Positions 1 through 8,994 of a stretch of 12,687 nt of DNA are shown here, one piece after another. The notes under the pieces are model-generated. The model did no database searches and had not been told where the DNA came from. It saw only the letters and a list, made by a program, of their open reading frames with translations. Every line of letters begins with the position of its first letter. Within the stretch, counting starts at the first letter, position 1. The position numbers and the translations under genes were made by a program. The stretch is from Euperipatoides rowelli (lineage: Eukaryota; Onychophora; Udeonychophora; Euonychophora; Peripatopsidae), in assembly GCA_003024985.2 (NCBI GenBank), contig PXIH01S0011228.1; one strand, written 5' to 3'.

Positions 1-583
1 CCACTCCCCATTTCACCCCAAACGAATGATAAGAGCGGATGTGCCCTTGCTCGGCATTTTACGGTATGTTCAACTTTTATTAAAGGTCATTTTAATTTTT
101 TTTAAAAAACAAATTGGACCATAATAGTCCAAAGATGAATTTGATTATGATTTTTTACAAGTATTTAAACATTTAGTCCATATGATATCCAGCCAGCCTT
201 ATGCTGACAAAGATAGCAAATATTCTATAATTAAATATAGCAAGCTGTGTTAATTTCTAGTCAATGACATACCAAAATATCTCCCCTGGTGTATATGGTG
301 GACAATGTTGTTTTAAGGGGGAGGAGCTAAAGACAATTATTTTAAAAATTGAATTGTAAATAACATTTTTTTTTTTTTTCTGGTGGATATTTTTTTTAGT
401 AAAAATCTTTGAAAATCAATAATAAATTTTTTTTAAAAAAATCTGTTGCATTTGACCTTTAAATCTTTTAAATAATAAAGAAATGAAAACATGATTCACA
501 ATATAAATTATAAGCTGACATAGTATTTATTTGTGAGCCATATTTAAATTTTTATAATTAAATTGAATTATTGTATTTTTATA
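1..583. other. AT-rich non-coding DNA
   Basis: No ORF or RNA gene is visible. The stretch is rich in poly-T/poly-A runs (for example 367-380). It holds a small inverted repeat at 114-132 (TTGGAC, 7-nt spacer, GTCCAA). A 13-mer, CCCTGGTGTATAT (284-296), recurs exactly at 8662-8674, at the right end of the hAT-like element, so it may be a remnant of that family. TTACGGTATG near 60-68 also resembles the interior of that element's right end (around 8629). These links are short and weak. Confidence 0.6.
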
Positions 584-591
584 ATTTAAAT

Positions 592-712
592 CAGTAGTTC
601 TCAAACTATTGCAGCTGGGCACCCCATAATACCCCTTAATTGTTAAAATAATCCAAGTGCGACCCATCTCCCCCACCACTAACATTTTTTTAATTTGCTC
701 CCCCCCCCCCTC
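592..712 (+). mobile_element. Decayed hAT-like terminus with C-rich tail
   Basis: The segment opens with CAGTAGTTCTCAAACT and soon reaches GGGCACCCC. This resembles the common hAT/Charlie-type terminus (CAGNGGTTCTCAA...). It then becomes C-rich and ends in a run of 11 C (700-710). The opposite terminus is not convincingly present: AGTTTGAGA at 890-898 is an inverted match to TCTCAAACT, but the expected outer ...CTG end is missing. No transposase is encoded. If real, this is one end of a non-autonomous or truncated copy. A related C-rich segment lies at 5807-5990. Confidence 0.35.
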
Positions 713-752
713 AAGCTTCTCTTTTAAAAAATTAGTTACTACAGTAGATAGA

Positions 753-837
753 CAAATTTAATAAAGCCTCTAATTTTGTTTTAAATTCATTAAAAATTAA
801 TTAATTTAAAAGAAAACTAGAGACTTTATTAAATTTG
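753..837. repeat. Foldback inverted repeat, 35-bp arms
   Basis: The left arm 753-787 and the reverse complement of 803-837 agree at 32 of 35 positions, with a 15-bp AT-rich spacer (788-802). The match can be extended a few bases outward around ATAG. It is too long and too ordered to be chance in AT-rich DNA, because the arms include the mixed-base AATAAAGCCTCTA / AATAAAGTCTCTA core. It may be the centre of a foldback MITE, perhaps belonging with the hAT-like end just upstream, or a local inverted duplication. Transcribed, it would form a stable hairpin. Confidence 0.8.
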
Positions 838-994
838 ACTATAATTTGTCCTATTTATTTCACAGTTTTAGCTTATTTTTTGAACGATAAGTTTGAGATT
901 TTCCTTTTTTTTTTCTTTATAATTTTTGATGAATTCACCATTTAATTGATTTAAAAAATAACGTAAATATGCAAAAGTTTGAAAATGATTTCAG

Positions 995-1075
995 GTGGTC
1001 AGTGAGTCTGCTAATGAAGAAACTAAAATGTTAAATAATGGTCAGCTAATTATTAGCTTGGGGCAAAAACATTTG
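995..1075 (+). other. Possible internal coding exon (hypothesis)
   Basis: An acceptor-like TTTCAG ends at 994. It is followed by 27 open codons that begin VVSESANEETKMLNNGQLII and run to a donor-like GTGTAA at 1076. The codons are less biased to AT-rich residues than the surroundings, and the open stretch ends in TAA immediately after the putative donor. I recognise no family. The pyrimidine tract is weak and an 81-base open frame is easily chance, so this records a candidate only. Confidence 0.13.
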
Positions 1076-1086
1076 GTGTAACTGCA

Positions 1087-1330
1087 GAATTCGTCAACAC
1101 GAACTTTCTCATTATATTAGCATAAATTAGAAACAGAATTCATCAACGCCAATTTTCTTATCAAGAAAATTTAATATTTGTTATATTAACCATAAACATA
1201 ATGAACTGTTTAAAAATAAAGATATATTGATATAATGAACAATAAATATAGATATAATGAACAACAACTATTCCACATAATTACATTACCTGTCATTTTT
1301 TCGGCTTAATTCATCAACACGAATTTGTTC
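1087..1330 (+). repeat. Three dispersed copies of a 25-bp motif
   Basis: Copies start at 1087 (GAATTCGTCAACACGAACTT), 1136 (GAATTCATCAACGCCAATTT) and 1306 (TAATTCATCAACACGAATTT), spaced 49 and 170 bp apart, all in the same orientation. The second copy overlaps a perfect hairpin, AATTTTCTT-ATC-AAGAAAATT (1151-1171). Between copies two and three, GATATAATGAACAA is duplicated at 1229-1242 and 1251-1264 (22-bp offset). This could be a decayed satellite-like array or the subterminal repeats of an element whose ends I cannot place. Confidence 0.55.
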
Positions 1331-2543
1331 AGATTTGTATCTAAGCCTGAGTTAGTAGATTTCCAGGGTACAGTGTAACTTTTTTTCTTCTAAATTTCAG
1401 CTTTTAATTTTTATTTCTATAGACTTTTACTTTTATTAAAGTGAACAACTTTTAACTCTTGTACAGTATCAAGGCTGTTTTACATTATATTTCCTAGATT
1501 CTTAAGAGATCTAATCCTTTCTAATCCAAATTCATTACAGCATTATGCCATTTTGCTCTCATTTTTTTTAAAAACTATTTATCAAGAAGGGAAAAATTGA
1601 GTTAACTCTGAATTTAGAATTATGATATTGTGTTACTTTAGTTACATACAGTTTATAACCTACTATTTATAAAGAGTTGAATCTTTCTTTTTTTTTAACA
1701 TGAGTTACTGTATATTGTTTGTCACTCTAATCAGTACTGTGTTATAACACTATTGTTTTAAATGTTTTGAATTCAAATTCATGAAATAATTTGTACTATT
1801 GATTATACTTTGGTATCTTGAGTACTGAATTATTTGTAAATTGATTTTTCGTACAGTACAGTACCTATATAGCATAATTTTAGATAGCCTACACTTAGTA
1901 AACATGTTTTAAGTTTTGGTTGTGTTTTTCTTTTTGTGTGGTTTTTCTTTACCATAACTTTTCAAAAATTGATTTTTAACTAGTTATTAAGCTATCAGTA
2001 TAAATATATAAATATTAAGAAATGTATATTTCAAACTTTAGTTTTCCATAAAAAACATGAATCTTTAAATGCTAATTAATCCTTACATACATCTGCTTTG
2101 AAATTGTCTATAGTGGTCAAGTTTACTTACAATAATTATTAATGTCCACCCCTACTTGAAGGTGATAATTGTTGTAAACGCTATGCATTTGCTTCATTAG
2201 GCTACTTCAGCATATTTTCTTATTGATTTGTTTTAATTTTCAACTAATTTTGAAGGTTTGACATATATTTTTTTTTTGGAATTAACCCGCTCTATGAATT
2301 ATGTATGTTTTTAAATATTTACATCATGTTTAACTTGCTCTATTGAATGTTGTCATTGTGTTTATTTATGATTTCATATACCAAATTATTTAGGGACTTA
2401 TCTTTATTTAAATTGTAATATCTACATGTGAAATTGTCATTTTTACCTTTGCCAGCCTCTCTGCTTAAGAGTTTAATCCCTAGAACAATAGAGATCTCCC
2501 TGTAATCTTCATACCAAACTCATGTTATGTTTGCTTTTCTCAG
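1331..2543. other. AT-rich non-coding DNA
   Basis: No supported gene, RNA or element. It contains a perfect 12-bp palindrome, GTGTTATAACAC (1739-1750), and a GTACAGTACAGTAC tandem near 1850-1863. A pyrimidine-rich stretch ending TTGCTTTTCTCAG (2531-2543) resembles a 3' splice site and is discussed with the next entry. Confidence 0.5.
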
Positions 2544-2600
2544 CCAGTTTTCCACCCAACAGGCTTTGCAAGATCATCTTCTAAATCTTTGATTGAATAG
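2544..2600 (+). other. Possible terminal coding exon (hypothesis)
   Basis: A good acceptor-like tract (TTGCTTTTCTCAG) ends at 2543. In phase 0 the following 57 bases read PVFHPTGFARSSSKSLIE and a stop, and a possible polyadenylation signal AATAAA lies at 2987-2992. The local GC content is higher than around it. Against it, all three frames stay open for about 40 bases, so the phase is not determined (another phase reads FSTQQALQDHLLNL and a stop). No family is recognised. An unspliced intergenic origin is equally possible. Confidence 0.15.
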
Positions 2601-3465
2601 TGAAGAGGATTTTAATTGTGATTTGATTGGTTTAATTATGTTTAGAATTATTTCTTTTGACATCACTCCGTAGTTTTATCTAAATTATAATCAATTGACG
2701 ATTGGTGTGGATACTTCAAAACCTTGTGACTGGTTTTGACCATTTGTAGTGATGCAAATTATGAAATTATGTAGCAAGTTTATGCTGTATTCATTTCCTG
2801 TGACCAGTTCAAGAATGTTGACAAGGAGAAAATAGCTTAAAAGAAAATTAAAAACGAAACATGCTGTTGTGGACGGAAAAAGAGATTGATCAAATAGCAA
2901 GGTAAATTGAACTACAAAGTAGACTAATTCCTATTACCAGAACAAGTCCATGCTCAAGATAGAGTGAGCTGTGTGACTAGATGAAGAATAAAGAACAACA
3001 TTAAATAACTCCAGTATCCGAAGGAAGATTTTCAACTAACACTTCAGTTCTCTTACTCACAAGTTAATCAAGAATCTACATATATGTCTACTTCTAATAA
3101 AAATTAATAGAAAGATTTTTCATGCATTTACAACACAACTCTCTTGCTTTTAACACCCACATAAACTTCACCTTTTTGGTTTTTGTGCAAAAGATCTTAG
3201 AAGAAAACACTGACATTTTTAATACTATCTGAAAATATGAATTTCTGTACCCATATTTCTTATCTCCCCTTTATTATTATCTTCTTCGTTCCTGTCTCCA
3301 TGGAGCTTCGTCATCATGACCAAGAAATTAGCTCTATTTAAAAGCATTTTTGTTTGTAAACAAGTTTCTTTTTGTACTGAACTTAAATATAAAGTTATGA
3401 AGCAGTATAACATAACGGGGACCACCCCACCCATATGGATTACCCCGCCCCCACCCTAAACATGT
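2601..3465. other. Non-coding DNA, possible 3' UTR
   Basis: No convincing gene on either strand. The short open frames here, on the minus strand at 2691-2900 and 3225-3434, are AT-driven and show no family resemblance. If the exon candidate ending at 2600 were real, 2601 to about 3010 would be its 3' UTR. A C-rich patch (3419-3456) precedes the TTAA at which the next element begins. Confidence 0.4.
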
Positions 3466-3469
3466 TTAA

Positions 3470-3783
3470 CCCTTTCCACTCCACTGAATTCAGAGAATTT
3501 GGTTTCTACAGCTCCACAATAAAAATGAAAAATCGTTTTTTTTTTTTTAAGATTAGTATATTAGTAATTCATTTTTTTTAAAAAATCTCTTGGAATATTT
3601 AAAGACAAATATATTTTGAGTCTTTGAAACGAAAAAAAAATAGTAATTGAAGCATATTTGAATATAATAATAATTATTGATTCTGAAATACAAGGAATTG
3701 AAAATGGCGATTCCGAATCGACTATGGAGTGCAACTACTAAATTGAAAATTGTAATTGAGAATTGCGATTGGAGTGAAAAGGG
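3470..3783. mobile_element. piggyBac-like MITE, 314 bp
   Basis: The left end is CCCTTTCCACTCCACT directly after TTAA (3466-3469). The right end is the reverse complement CCCTTTTCACTCCAAT, followed by TTTA (3784-3787). The terminal inverted repeats match at 14 of 16 positions. Ends of the CCCTTT type beside a TTAA target are typical of piggyBac-family non-autonomous elements. One target-site copy has a single change (TTTA). The interior is AT-rich with no transposase. The open frame on the minus strand (3553-3918) crosses the element boundary and is not a gene. Subterminal direct repeats lie at 3696-3776. Confidence 0.62.
3696..3776 (+). repeat. Subterminal direct repeat in the MITE
   Basis: Copies 3696-3731 and 3741-3776 (45-bp offset) both begin AATTGAAAAT and end TGGAGTG, and match at about 26 of 36 positions. 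They lie next to the right terminal inverted repeat, whose ACTCCA core (as GGAGTG) is part of the second copy. Repeated subterminal motifs of this kind often serve as transposase-binding sites, but that role is inferred here. Confidence 0.5.
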
Positions 3784-3787
3784 TTTA

Positions 3788-5790
3788 GGAGAATTGCATA
3801 TTGACTTGGCAATATGTAGACTGATTATTATTATAACCATATAGTAATGTCTATATAAATAATAAATATTAATATAATAAATAAGGCTATAATAAATAAT
3901 ATATAATAATTGTTTCATAGTTTAGATCCAGAGTCATAATAGGACCTAAGATAATATTTACTGTATAATTGCTGTATTAGTATTCAACTTACAGCATATA
4001 AAAATCTAATTATAGAGAGAGATAAAGAGAGAGCACTATTCAATAACCCTACATCAGCATAACATTAGAACACAGCTTCATGAACAAGCTGTATCAACTG
4101 ATGAACATATAATGCATATATAAAGAGTAACTTTGAACTATATATTCAGTCCTGTTTGGGGTACAATGCCAGTTATAATGCTTTTGCGACTGGCTATACT
4201 AGATTTAAACATTTCCGTTCAATTGGCTATTGCCTTACACCTTATATATTATCTTTTACACTTTGGATTTTGCACTTTAAAAATTGCTACCTACCCCTGC
4301 ATACTATATCACCTGGATTATTATCTACTCTAGGATTATGTATTACAAATGNACTTCTTGATTTATAAATTTAGCTAACTAGGATTATATTGTGTTCGAG
4401 CAAATCATATAACTGCTTCATGATTATTTATCATTTGTATCATGAACTCTGTTCTGCCAACTACCACTGAGTAAACTAAGAAACTGTTCCATATTGCAGA
4501 AGACGGTGAGTGCCTGAGGTCTAATCCCACTTGGATAAGAGGTATCCTATTATCACTTTTCAGCTCGTCAGACTATCATTATTAGCTGTAGATATTTAGC
4601 CTATTATTATAATAATAATTATTAGTCTTTTACCTTAATAAATAGTGATCTCTCCTTCGTATTGTTCATGTCATTAGTACTATGCATAATAAACCAATTT
4701 ATATTCTCCCTAATCTTTGTATGTATTACTTATGCACACTACATCCCTTTCTCTTATAGCAAGCTGGCAGTCAAGTGACGAGATCACCCCTCATCCAAGC
4801 AGAGTCACATCCACATAACCATTTGTGCTCACATCGAGAGTAGGTCAAACATTACAAGCTAACTAGATACAGGTTCATTAGCATGTGTGCCCCTATCCCT
4901 TACTCATGGTGTACTCCCACAGACACATGATAATGTATCCTATTGGTTGAGACCAGAGGTTATAAGCTTAATTTTGAAATTTTTAGCATCGTTTATGGTG
5001 GGACTGTTTATAAATGATGTCTTAATTTTTTCATTATTTTGCACTTACACCCTATCTTCAGTTGCCAGATCTTGTTTCATGGGAAAGAGTATTTTGAGTC
5101 AAAAGTGATCTTAAAACAGAGTTAAAAAGAGTACAAATAATCATCACAATTTATTAATTTTTAAATTATAAATATATAAATTAACTACAAACATACAATG
5201 TTTTTTCGATGTGTACTTAATAGGCTGCCGGCTTATTATAGGGAAAAACTATCAACTATAATCACTTGAAATATTTGTCATTCTTTCACATGTTCCAAGA
5301 TGTCTTTGTTTGCTAGTGAGTTCCTTAAAATTATATTGAACCATCAGTAAATATTTTACAGATTTGGATAAAATCTAATTTCTCTCGTCTGTCCACTGGA
5401 TATTCATCATGCCATACACTTTTTTCAAATTATATTGCTTGACTTTGTGATTAACTAAAATTTTAACTAATGTAAAATGAAAAAAAAAAGAAAAGTGTAC
5501 AAAGAGAACAACTATGAAACAAATACAGAGTACAAAAGGTAATGCTTCAGAAAGAGTACATAATATACTCTTAAAAGAGTATACTCTGGTAACCCTACCG
5601 GCCTCATCCATCTACTCCCCTTTGTCTTATCACATCCTATGACCAAATAATTGAAAATATTTAAAAATGTAATTTTAATTTAGAACTAAAAAAAATGTCA
5701 CATTCAAAACAACTTAAATTACTATAAAATAAAATAAAAATTTGCAAATGTGGATAATTATACTTTTTTTCAAAGTACGATAAAATATAA
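3788..5790. other. AT-rich non-coding DNA with one N
   Basis: No supported gene. The ambiguous base at 4352 marks uncertain sequence. The open frames at 4133-4368 and 4887-5108 (plus) and 5375-5611 (minus) are hydrophobic, AT-driven and unlike any family I know. Minor structures are a perfect palindrome AGAGTATACTCT (5576-5587), a GAGAGATAAAGAGAGAG purine run near 4015-4032, and a TATTATTATAATAATAATT tract near 4602-4622. The segment 4740-4930 is less AT-rich than its surroundings but shows no coding signal. Confidence 0.5.
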
Positions 5791-5806
5791 TAGCCTATTG
5801 ATGACC

Positions 5807-5990
5807 TCCCTTCCCATCACAACTGGTCACAATTTTATAACTCACCCTCAAGATTTGACATTTATGGTTCTCACCCCCTCCCTGCACTAGAACATTTTTT
5901 TAAATAACAGTTTTTTTTTCATACACCATTAAAATTATTTTTGCTCCCCCCCCCCTCCACCGTCCCATATTTCCTTTGCATCCCAGGGGT
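5807..5990 (+). repeat. C-rich segment related to 640-712
   Basis: Both places carry a C-rich stretch leading to AACATTTTTTT, then TTTGCT or TTTGCT-like sequence and a run of 10-11 C (700-710 and 5946-5955). At 5807-5990 additional AT-rich sequence separates AACATTTTTTT from the C run. TTATGGTTCTCACCCC (near 5863-5878) also recalls the GTTCTCAAAC of the first copy. It is most likely a diverged second copy of the same hAT-like or C-rich repeat, without clear ends. Confidence 0.35.
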
Positions 5991-6464
5991 TGTGATTTGC
6001 AATATTTTATGGGTACACTTATTGTATTAAATTGTGTAATCACCTCTGTGGGATAAAATATTTTGTTTTCAAAATTTGTATTATTAACACCATTGTAAGC
6101 TTATTATATAAACTTAGTACAGTTTATGGAAACAATACATTTTTTTCCATATAGGCTAGCCCTAAAAAGCAAAGATGTATAATTATTTAATTAGGTATTT
6201 TGAATTTATACTAGCTTGTTTGTGCTTAAGATTCATTTGAATTTATATAGAGCTATAAAGAAAAGAAAAAATCAAGTTGTCTATAAGTACACTCTCCCAG
6301 TCCCAAATAAAGCAAGACCCCCTAAATATATAGTGCAGAAGCTAAAAAATAGTGACCTATAATGTAATAAGAGCTTAAACATGCACAATGATGTAATTAG
6401 TGGTTGTCTAACTCTTACCTTGTTTTATTAAAAGTTACAAAGGCTACGTTTTTTAAAAATCTCC

Positions 6465-6476
6465 GAGCTCGAGCTC
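6465..6476. repeat. Perfect palindrome GAGCTCGAGCTC
   Basis: A 12-bp perfect palindrome in the left end of the 6439-7110 element, flanked on both sides by CTCCGAG-type sequence. It is part of the element's dense array of short motifs. Confidence 0.8.
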
Positions 6477-6950
6477 CGAGACATTTACACGTCACAGAGA
6501 ATTAACAGAATGTACACATAGAAGACAGAGTCCGAGATTATTAAAATATGCTAACAGAAAAATAAAAGATGGAGATGAAAGGAGAAAAATTGTACAGTAA
6601 AAAAAAAAAAGCTGTTAAAAACCTTAATTTGGCTAAACTATCACCTGAAGGTGCTTTTAAAGATCTACTGTCAGACAGACAAAAAAATGTCCGTGGCAGC
6701 ATTCGTACATGTGATGTCTGGGTTATCCATTTTTCAGCATTTAAAAAATAGTCATCGCCATTGTAAAAGATCTTGTAGGCCTATAGTCAAAATAAGAAAA
6801 TTATGGAGAACAAGTGTCTAGACATAGGTTGGACCAGTTACATCATATTTGACATGTAAATTTCAATAAATTTAATTTTCCTCCATTTTGGATTTTGACT
6901 GTGATACAATGCATTGTGGGTACTTCTTCAAAGCCCAATGTTTTTTCTTG

Positions 6951-7070
6951 GAGAAGTCAGAGACTTCTCTGATAGTTCTCCGAGTTCGTCAGAGATTATT
7001 AAAATCCGCAATAGAGAATCTCCGATTTTTTTAAAATCCGACTTCAGAGCTTCTCTTATAGTTCTCTGAG
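6951..7070 (+). repeat. Tandem subterminal repeats, right end of MITE
   Basis: 6959-6984 and 7046-7070 match at 23 of 26 positions (AGAGACTTCTCTGATAGTTC versus AGAGCTTCTCTTATAGTTC, both leading to CTCYGAG), offset about 87 bp. The first copy also forms a perfect hairpin, GAGAAGTC-AGA-GACTTCTC (6951-6969). Between them AAAATCCG occurs twice (near 7001 and 7033). The array sits directly inside the right terminal inverted repeat, as expected for subterminal binding-site repeats. Confidence 0.7.
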
Positions 7071-7110
7071 AACTCACAGATTTTTAAAAAACATAACCCA
7101 AGGCTTATCT

Positions 7111-8122
7111 AAAGTTAAAAAGCATTATGAGCAAAACATGTACAGATGTCTTGTCCAAAAGTGTTGAAATAATTTTGAAAAAAAAAAAAAAATGAAAATA
7201 TTACTGGGCACAAATATATTCCAAAATTTAAAAATGTCCAGTGAACAAATTTTGGTCCCATTGTCTCCTACTGTTTAAATTTTTTTTTTTAAATTTTATT
7301 TTCCTGCCACATTAATTCCCCAAATAATAGAAGAAGAAAAAGTGTTAATAATATATAAAACAAATTTATATTATTTTTGAAAGTGATGCTTAAGGGTTTT
7401 CCTTCTGAGGGTTGGAATGACTTATTTTTTTTTAAAAAATATTGCAATCTGTCAATTATTTGGTAATTTTTTTATTTGGATTATTTATTTTTAGGAATAT
7501 AATTGAATTCAATTACTTGGAAAATAATGATCAAACTCTTATTATTTCCAGTCCTGAAACTTTAAAGCATTCAAATTTAACTTGTGAATGTATGTTGACA
7601 GCCCTATTTCATAATTGGCTTTTGATTGTAATAAATCATTGATAGAGATGATTGGTGAAACATTTGACAACTTTGAATTGTCAAATTGTGTGTGAAACTA
7701 TTAAAAAACAATAAAATCTCAACCATCATTTTGAGCTTCTCAAATTTGATATAATTTGGACACAAATCTTGTTTAATTAGATACATCATTCTATTGACAT
7801 TTTGCACAAATTCAAAATCTTTCTATGATATAAAAAAAAAAAAAATGTTATTGTTGACTAAATTTTCAGTCTAAGAGAATCTTGGATTATTTTGTCGTTA
7901 TAATGGAAAGATTATAAAGGTGACATTTCAATCAAAACAAGCTTAAATTTGCTATATTGAAGTTATTACAAAAATCTTTCAAGACTTGAGCTTAAAATTA
8001 AATTGTTTTCATAGTGGCAAATTGTTAAATTACAGAAATTGGGGTTACTAATCATTAATTTGTGTTATTTTGCCATATTGGGAAGAAGAATATGTGGATA
8101 TATATGTATGTGTTTATAATAT
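7111..8122. other. AT-rich non-coding DNA
   Basis: No supported gene. The open frames at 7442-7642 (plus) and 7604-7807 (minus) overlap each other and have no family features. A perfect inverted repeat CCAAAATTT / AAATTTTGG (7221-7229 and 7247-7255, 17-nt spacer) is the only ordered structure seen. Long A or T runs occur near 7180, 7280 and 7832. Confidence 0.5.
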
Positions 8123-8666
8123 CAGGGCTTTAGTGGGTGGGTATACGGTGGTGTATGGAGTATAACCATTTCCTTATTATAGGAAATACAGTATACTTAC
8201 TTACTACAGCTATAACACAGAGTATACGGTAAAAATAGCATATATACCCATTTCTAAATATTAAAAAAATGATGTATCCTACATTATAATTTAGACTGAC
8301 TAGCCAGTGGATACAATTATTAGCTTACTATTATCTGCATTGACCACTATTTAAATGCACATATTTTTATTAAAGCAAAAATACATTTTAAATTAACATA
8401 AATTGCCCAAAATTGAAGTTTTATTTACCATTCGGCATTCTCACTGACTTTTTAAAATGTTATTAGTTAGATATGGACTCATATACTATCAGAACATAAA
8501 GCAATTTTGATATTGCCTTTTCCAGGCTGTAAAAATGAATCTCTATCCCGATAAATCTGAAATCTGTTGCAACTAGCAAATTCTTGATTGGCTAAAAAAA
8601 AAAAAACTTATCAAAAAAAGGGCCAATTACGGTATGCTCACTTACAATTTTGCGACTACAACCCTG
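8123..8666. mobile_element. hAT-like non-autonomous element, 544 bp
   Basis: The left end reads CAGGGCTTTAGTGGG and the reverse-complemented right end CAGGGTTGTAGTCGC, 11 of 15 matching, with the CAGGG start common in hAT elements. Further in, GTATACGG on the left and CATACCGTAA on the right (reverse complement) still align loosely. GTATACGGT is duplicated at 8141-8149 and 8222-8230, and a hairpin ATTTCCT-TATTAT-AGGAAAT lies at 8168-8187. The expected 8-bp duplication is not clear: TATAATAT on the left, GTGTATAT on the right (4 of 8). There is no coding capacity. The boundary on the right is uncertain because CCCTGGTGTATAT also occurs at 284-296. Confidence 0.48.
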
Positions 8667-8970
8667 GTGTATATTATGACGAGCTAGTTGAAATGTATTT
8701 TTATTTATTTTATTATCTGTTCACATTTGCTCATGCATTCTAGATAGATTGCTTTGATCTGTGACGTGTTTACTTTAATTAGAAATGCGTCACAGATGGG
8801 TCTACTTCTGGAATGTATGAACCGATGTTAATTAACTGATTATGTATTCAGTTTAATTAATTTATGGTAAGGGAGTTTGCTATAAAGGCTTCTCATTTAC
8901 TTATGTGTGCGTCTATTGTTTATGGGAGTGACTCTCACGACTTGAATAATGTACCCTTGGGAGCCAGCTT

Positions 8971-8994
8971 CAAATACAAATACAAATACAAATA
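8971..8994 (+). repeat. (CAAATA)4 microsatellite
   Basis: Four perfect CAAATA units. Just downstream, GGACAAC (8999-9005) and GTTGTCC (near 9028-9034) form an inverted repeat around ACTATAGT. A short 6-bp tandem like this could be the 3' tail of an old retroposon, but no target-site duplication or body was recognised. Confidence 0.85.

Larger units (their letters stand above)
6439..7110. mobile_element. MITE-like element with repeated TCTCCGAG ends
   Basis: The left end carries TACGTTTTTTAAAAATCT (6445-6462) and the right end its inverted copy AGATTTTTAAAAAACATA (7078-7095), 17 of 18 matching. The outer flanks AAAGTTAC (6431-6438) and AAAGTTAA (7111-7118) are a plausible 8-bp target-site duplication with one change, which would suggest a hAT-type mover. 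The outermost bases of the two ends differ in length, so exact boundaries are uncertain. Both ends are packed with CTCCGAG/CTCTGAG motifs, and AGATTATTAAAAT recurs near both ends (6535-6547 and 6993-7005). An ACAATGCATTGT palindrome lies at 6906-6917. A 60-codon open frame (6569-6751), lysine-rich at its start, has no recognisable domain. No transposase is present. Confidence 0.65.

Noticed and set aside
890-898. AGTTTGAGA as the right end of the hAT-like copy starting at 592
   Set aside because: Only nine bases match in inverted orientation, the terminal CTG is absent and no target-site duplication is seen.
2691-3434. Two minus-strand open frames (69 codons each)
   Set aside because: Hydrophobic or mixed composition with no domain, no splice context and no companion exons; consistent with chance.
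3553-3918. Longest open frame in the window (121 codons, minus strand)
   Set aside because: Dominated by I, Y, F, N and S as expected of AT-rich DNA. It crosses the border of the 3470-3783 MITE, and its QSQFSITIFN / HSRFGIAIFN repetition comes from the element's subterminal direct repeat.
4454-4480. tRNA A-box-like sequence on the minus strand (TACTCAGTGGTAGTTGGC)
   Set aside because: No matching B box (GGTTCGANNCC) at the right distance and no cloverleaf; a tRNA or SINE promoter is not supported.
4498-4511. Acceptor-like TTGCAG closely followed by a perfect GTGAGT donor
   Set aside because: They would enclose only a 6-nt microexon, and the upstream frames are closed by stops, so the pairing is probably chance.
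4133-5108. Plus-strand open frames at 4133-4333, 4156-4368 and 4887-5108
   Set aside because: Two overlap in different frames and one contains the N. The third looks membrane-like only because of T-rich codons; no family recognised.
5375-5611. Minus-strand frame of 78 codons with a hydrophobic core
   Set aside because: The hydrophobic stretch is translated from poly-A-rich plus-strand sequence; no signal of selection or homology.
6569-6751. 60-codon plus-strand frame inside the 6439-7110 element
   Set aside because: The lysine run comes from a poly-A tract, there is no transposase or DNA-binding motif, and the length is within chance.
8115-8674. 8-bp target-site duplication TATAATAT / GTGTATAT
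   Set aside because: Only four of eight positions agree, no better than expected in this AT-rich sequence.
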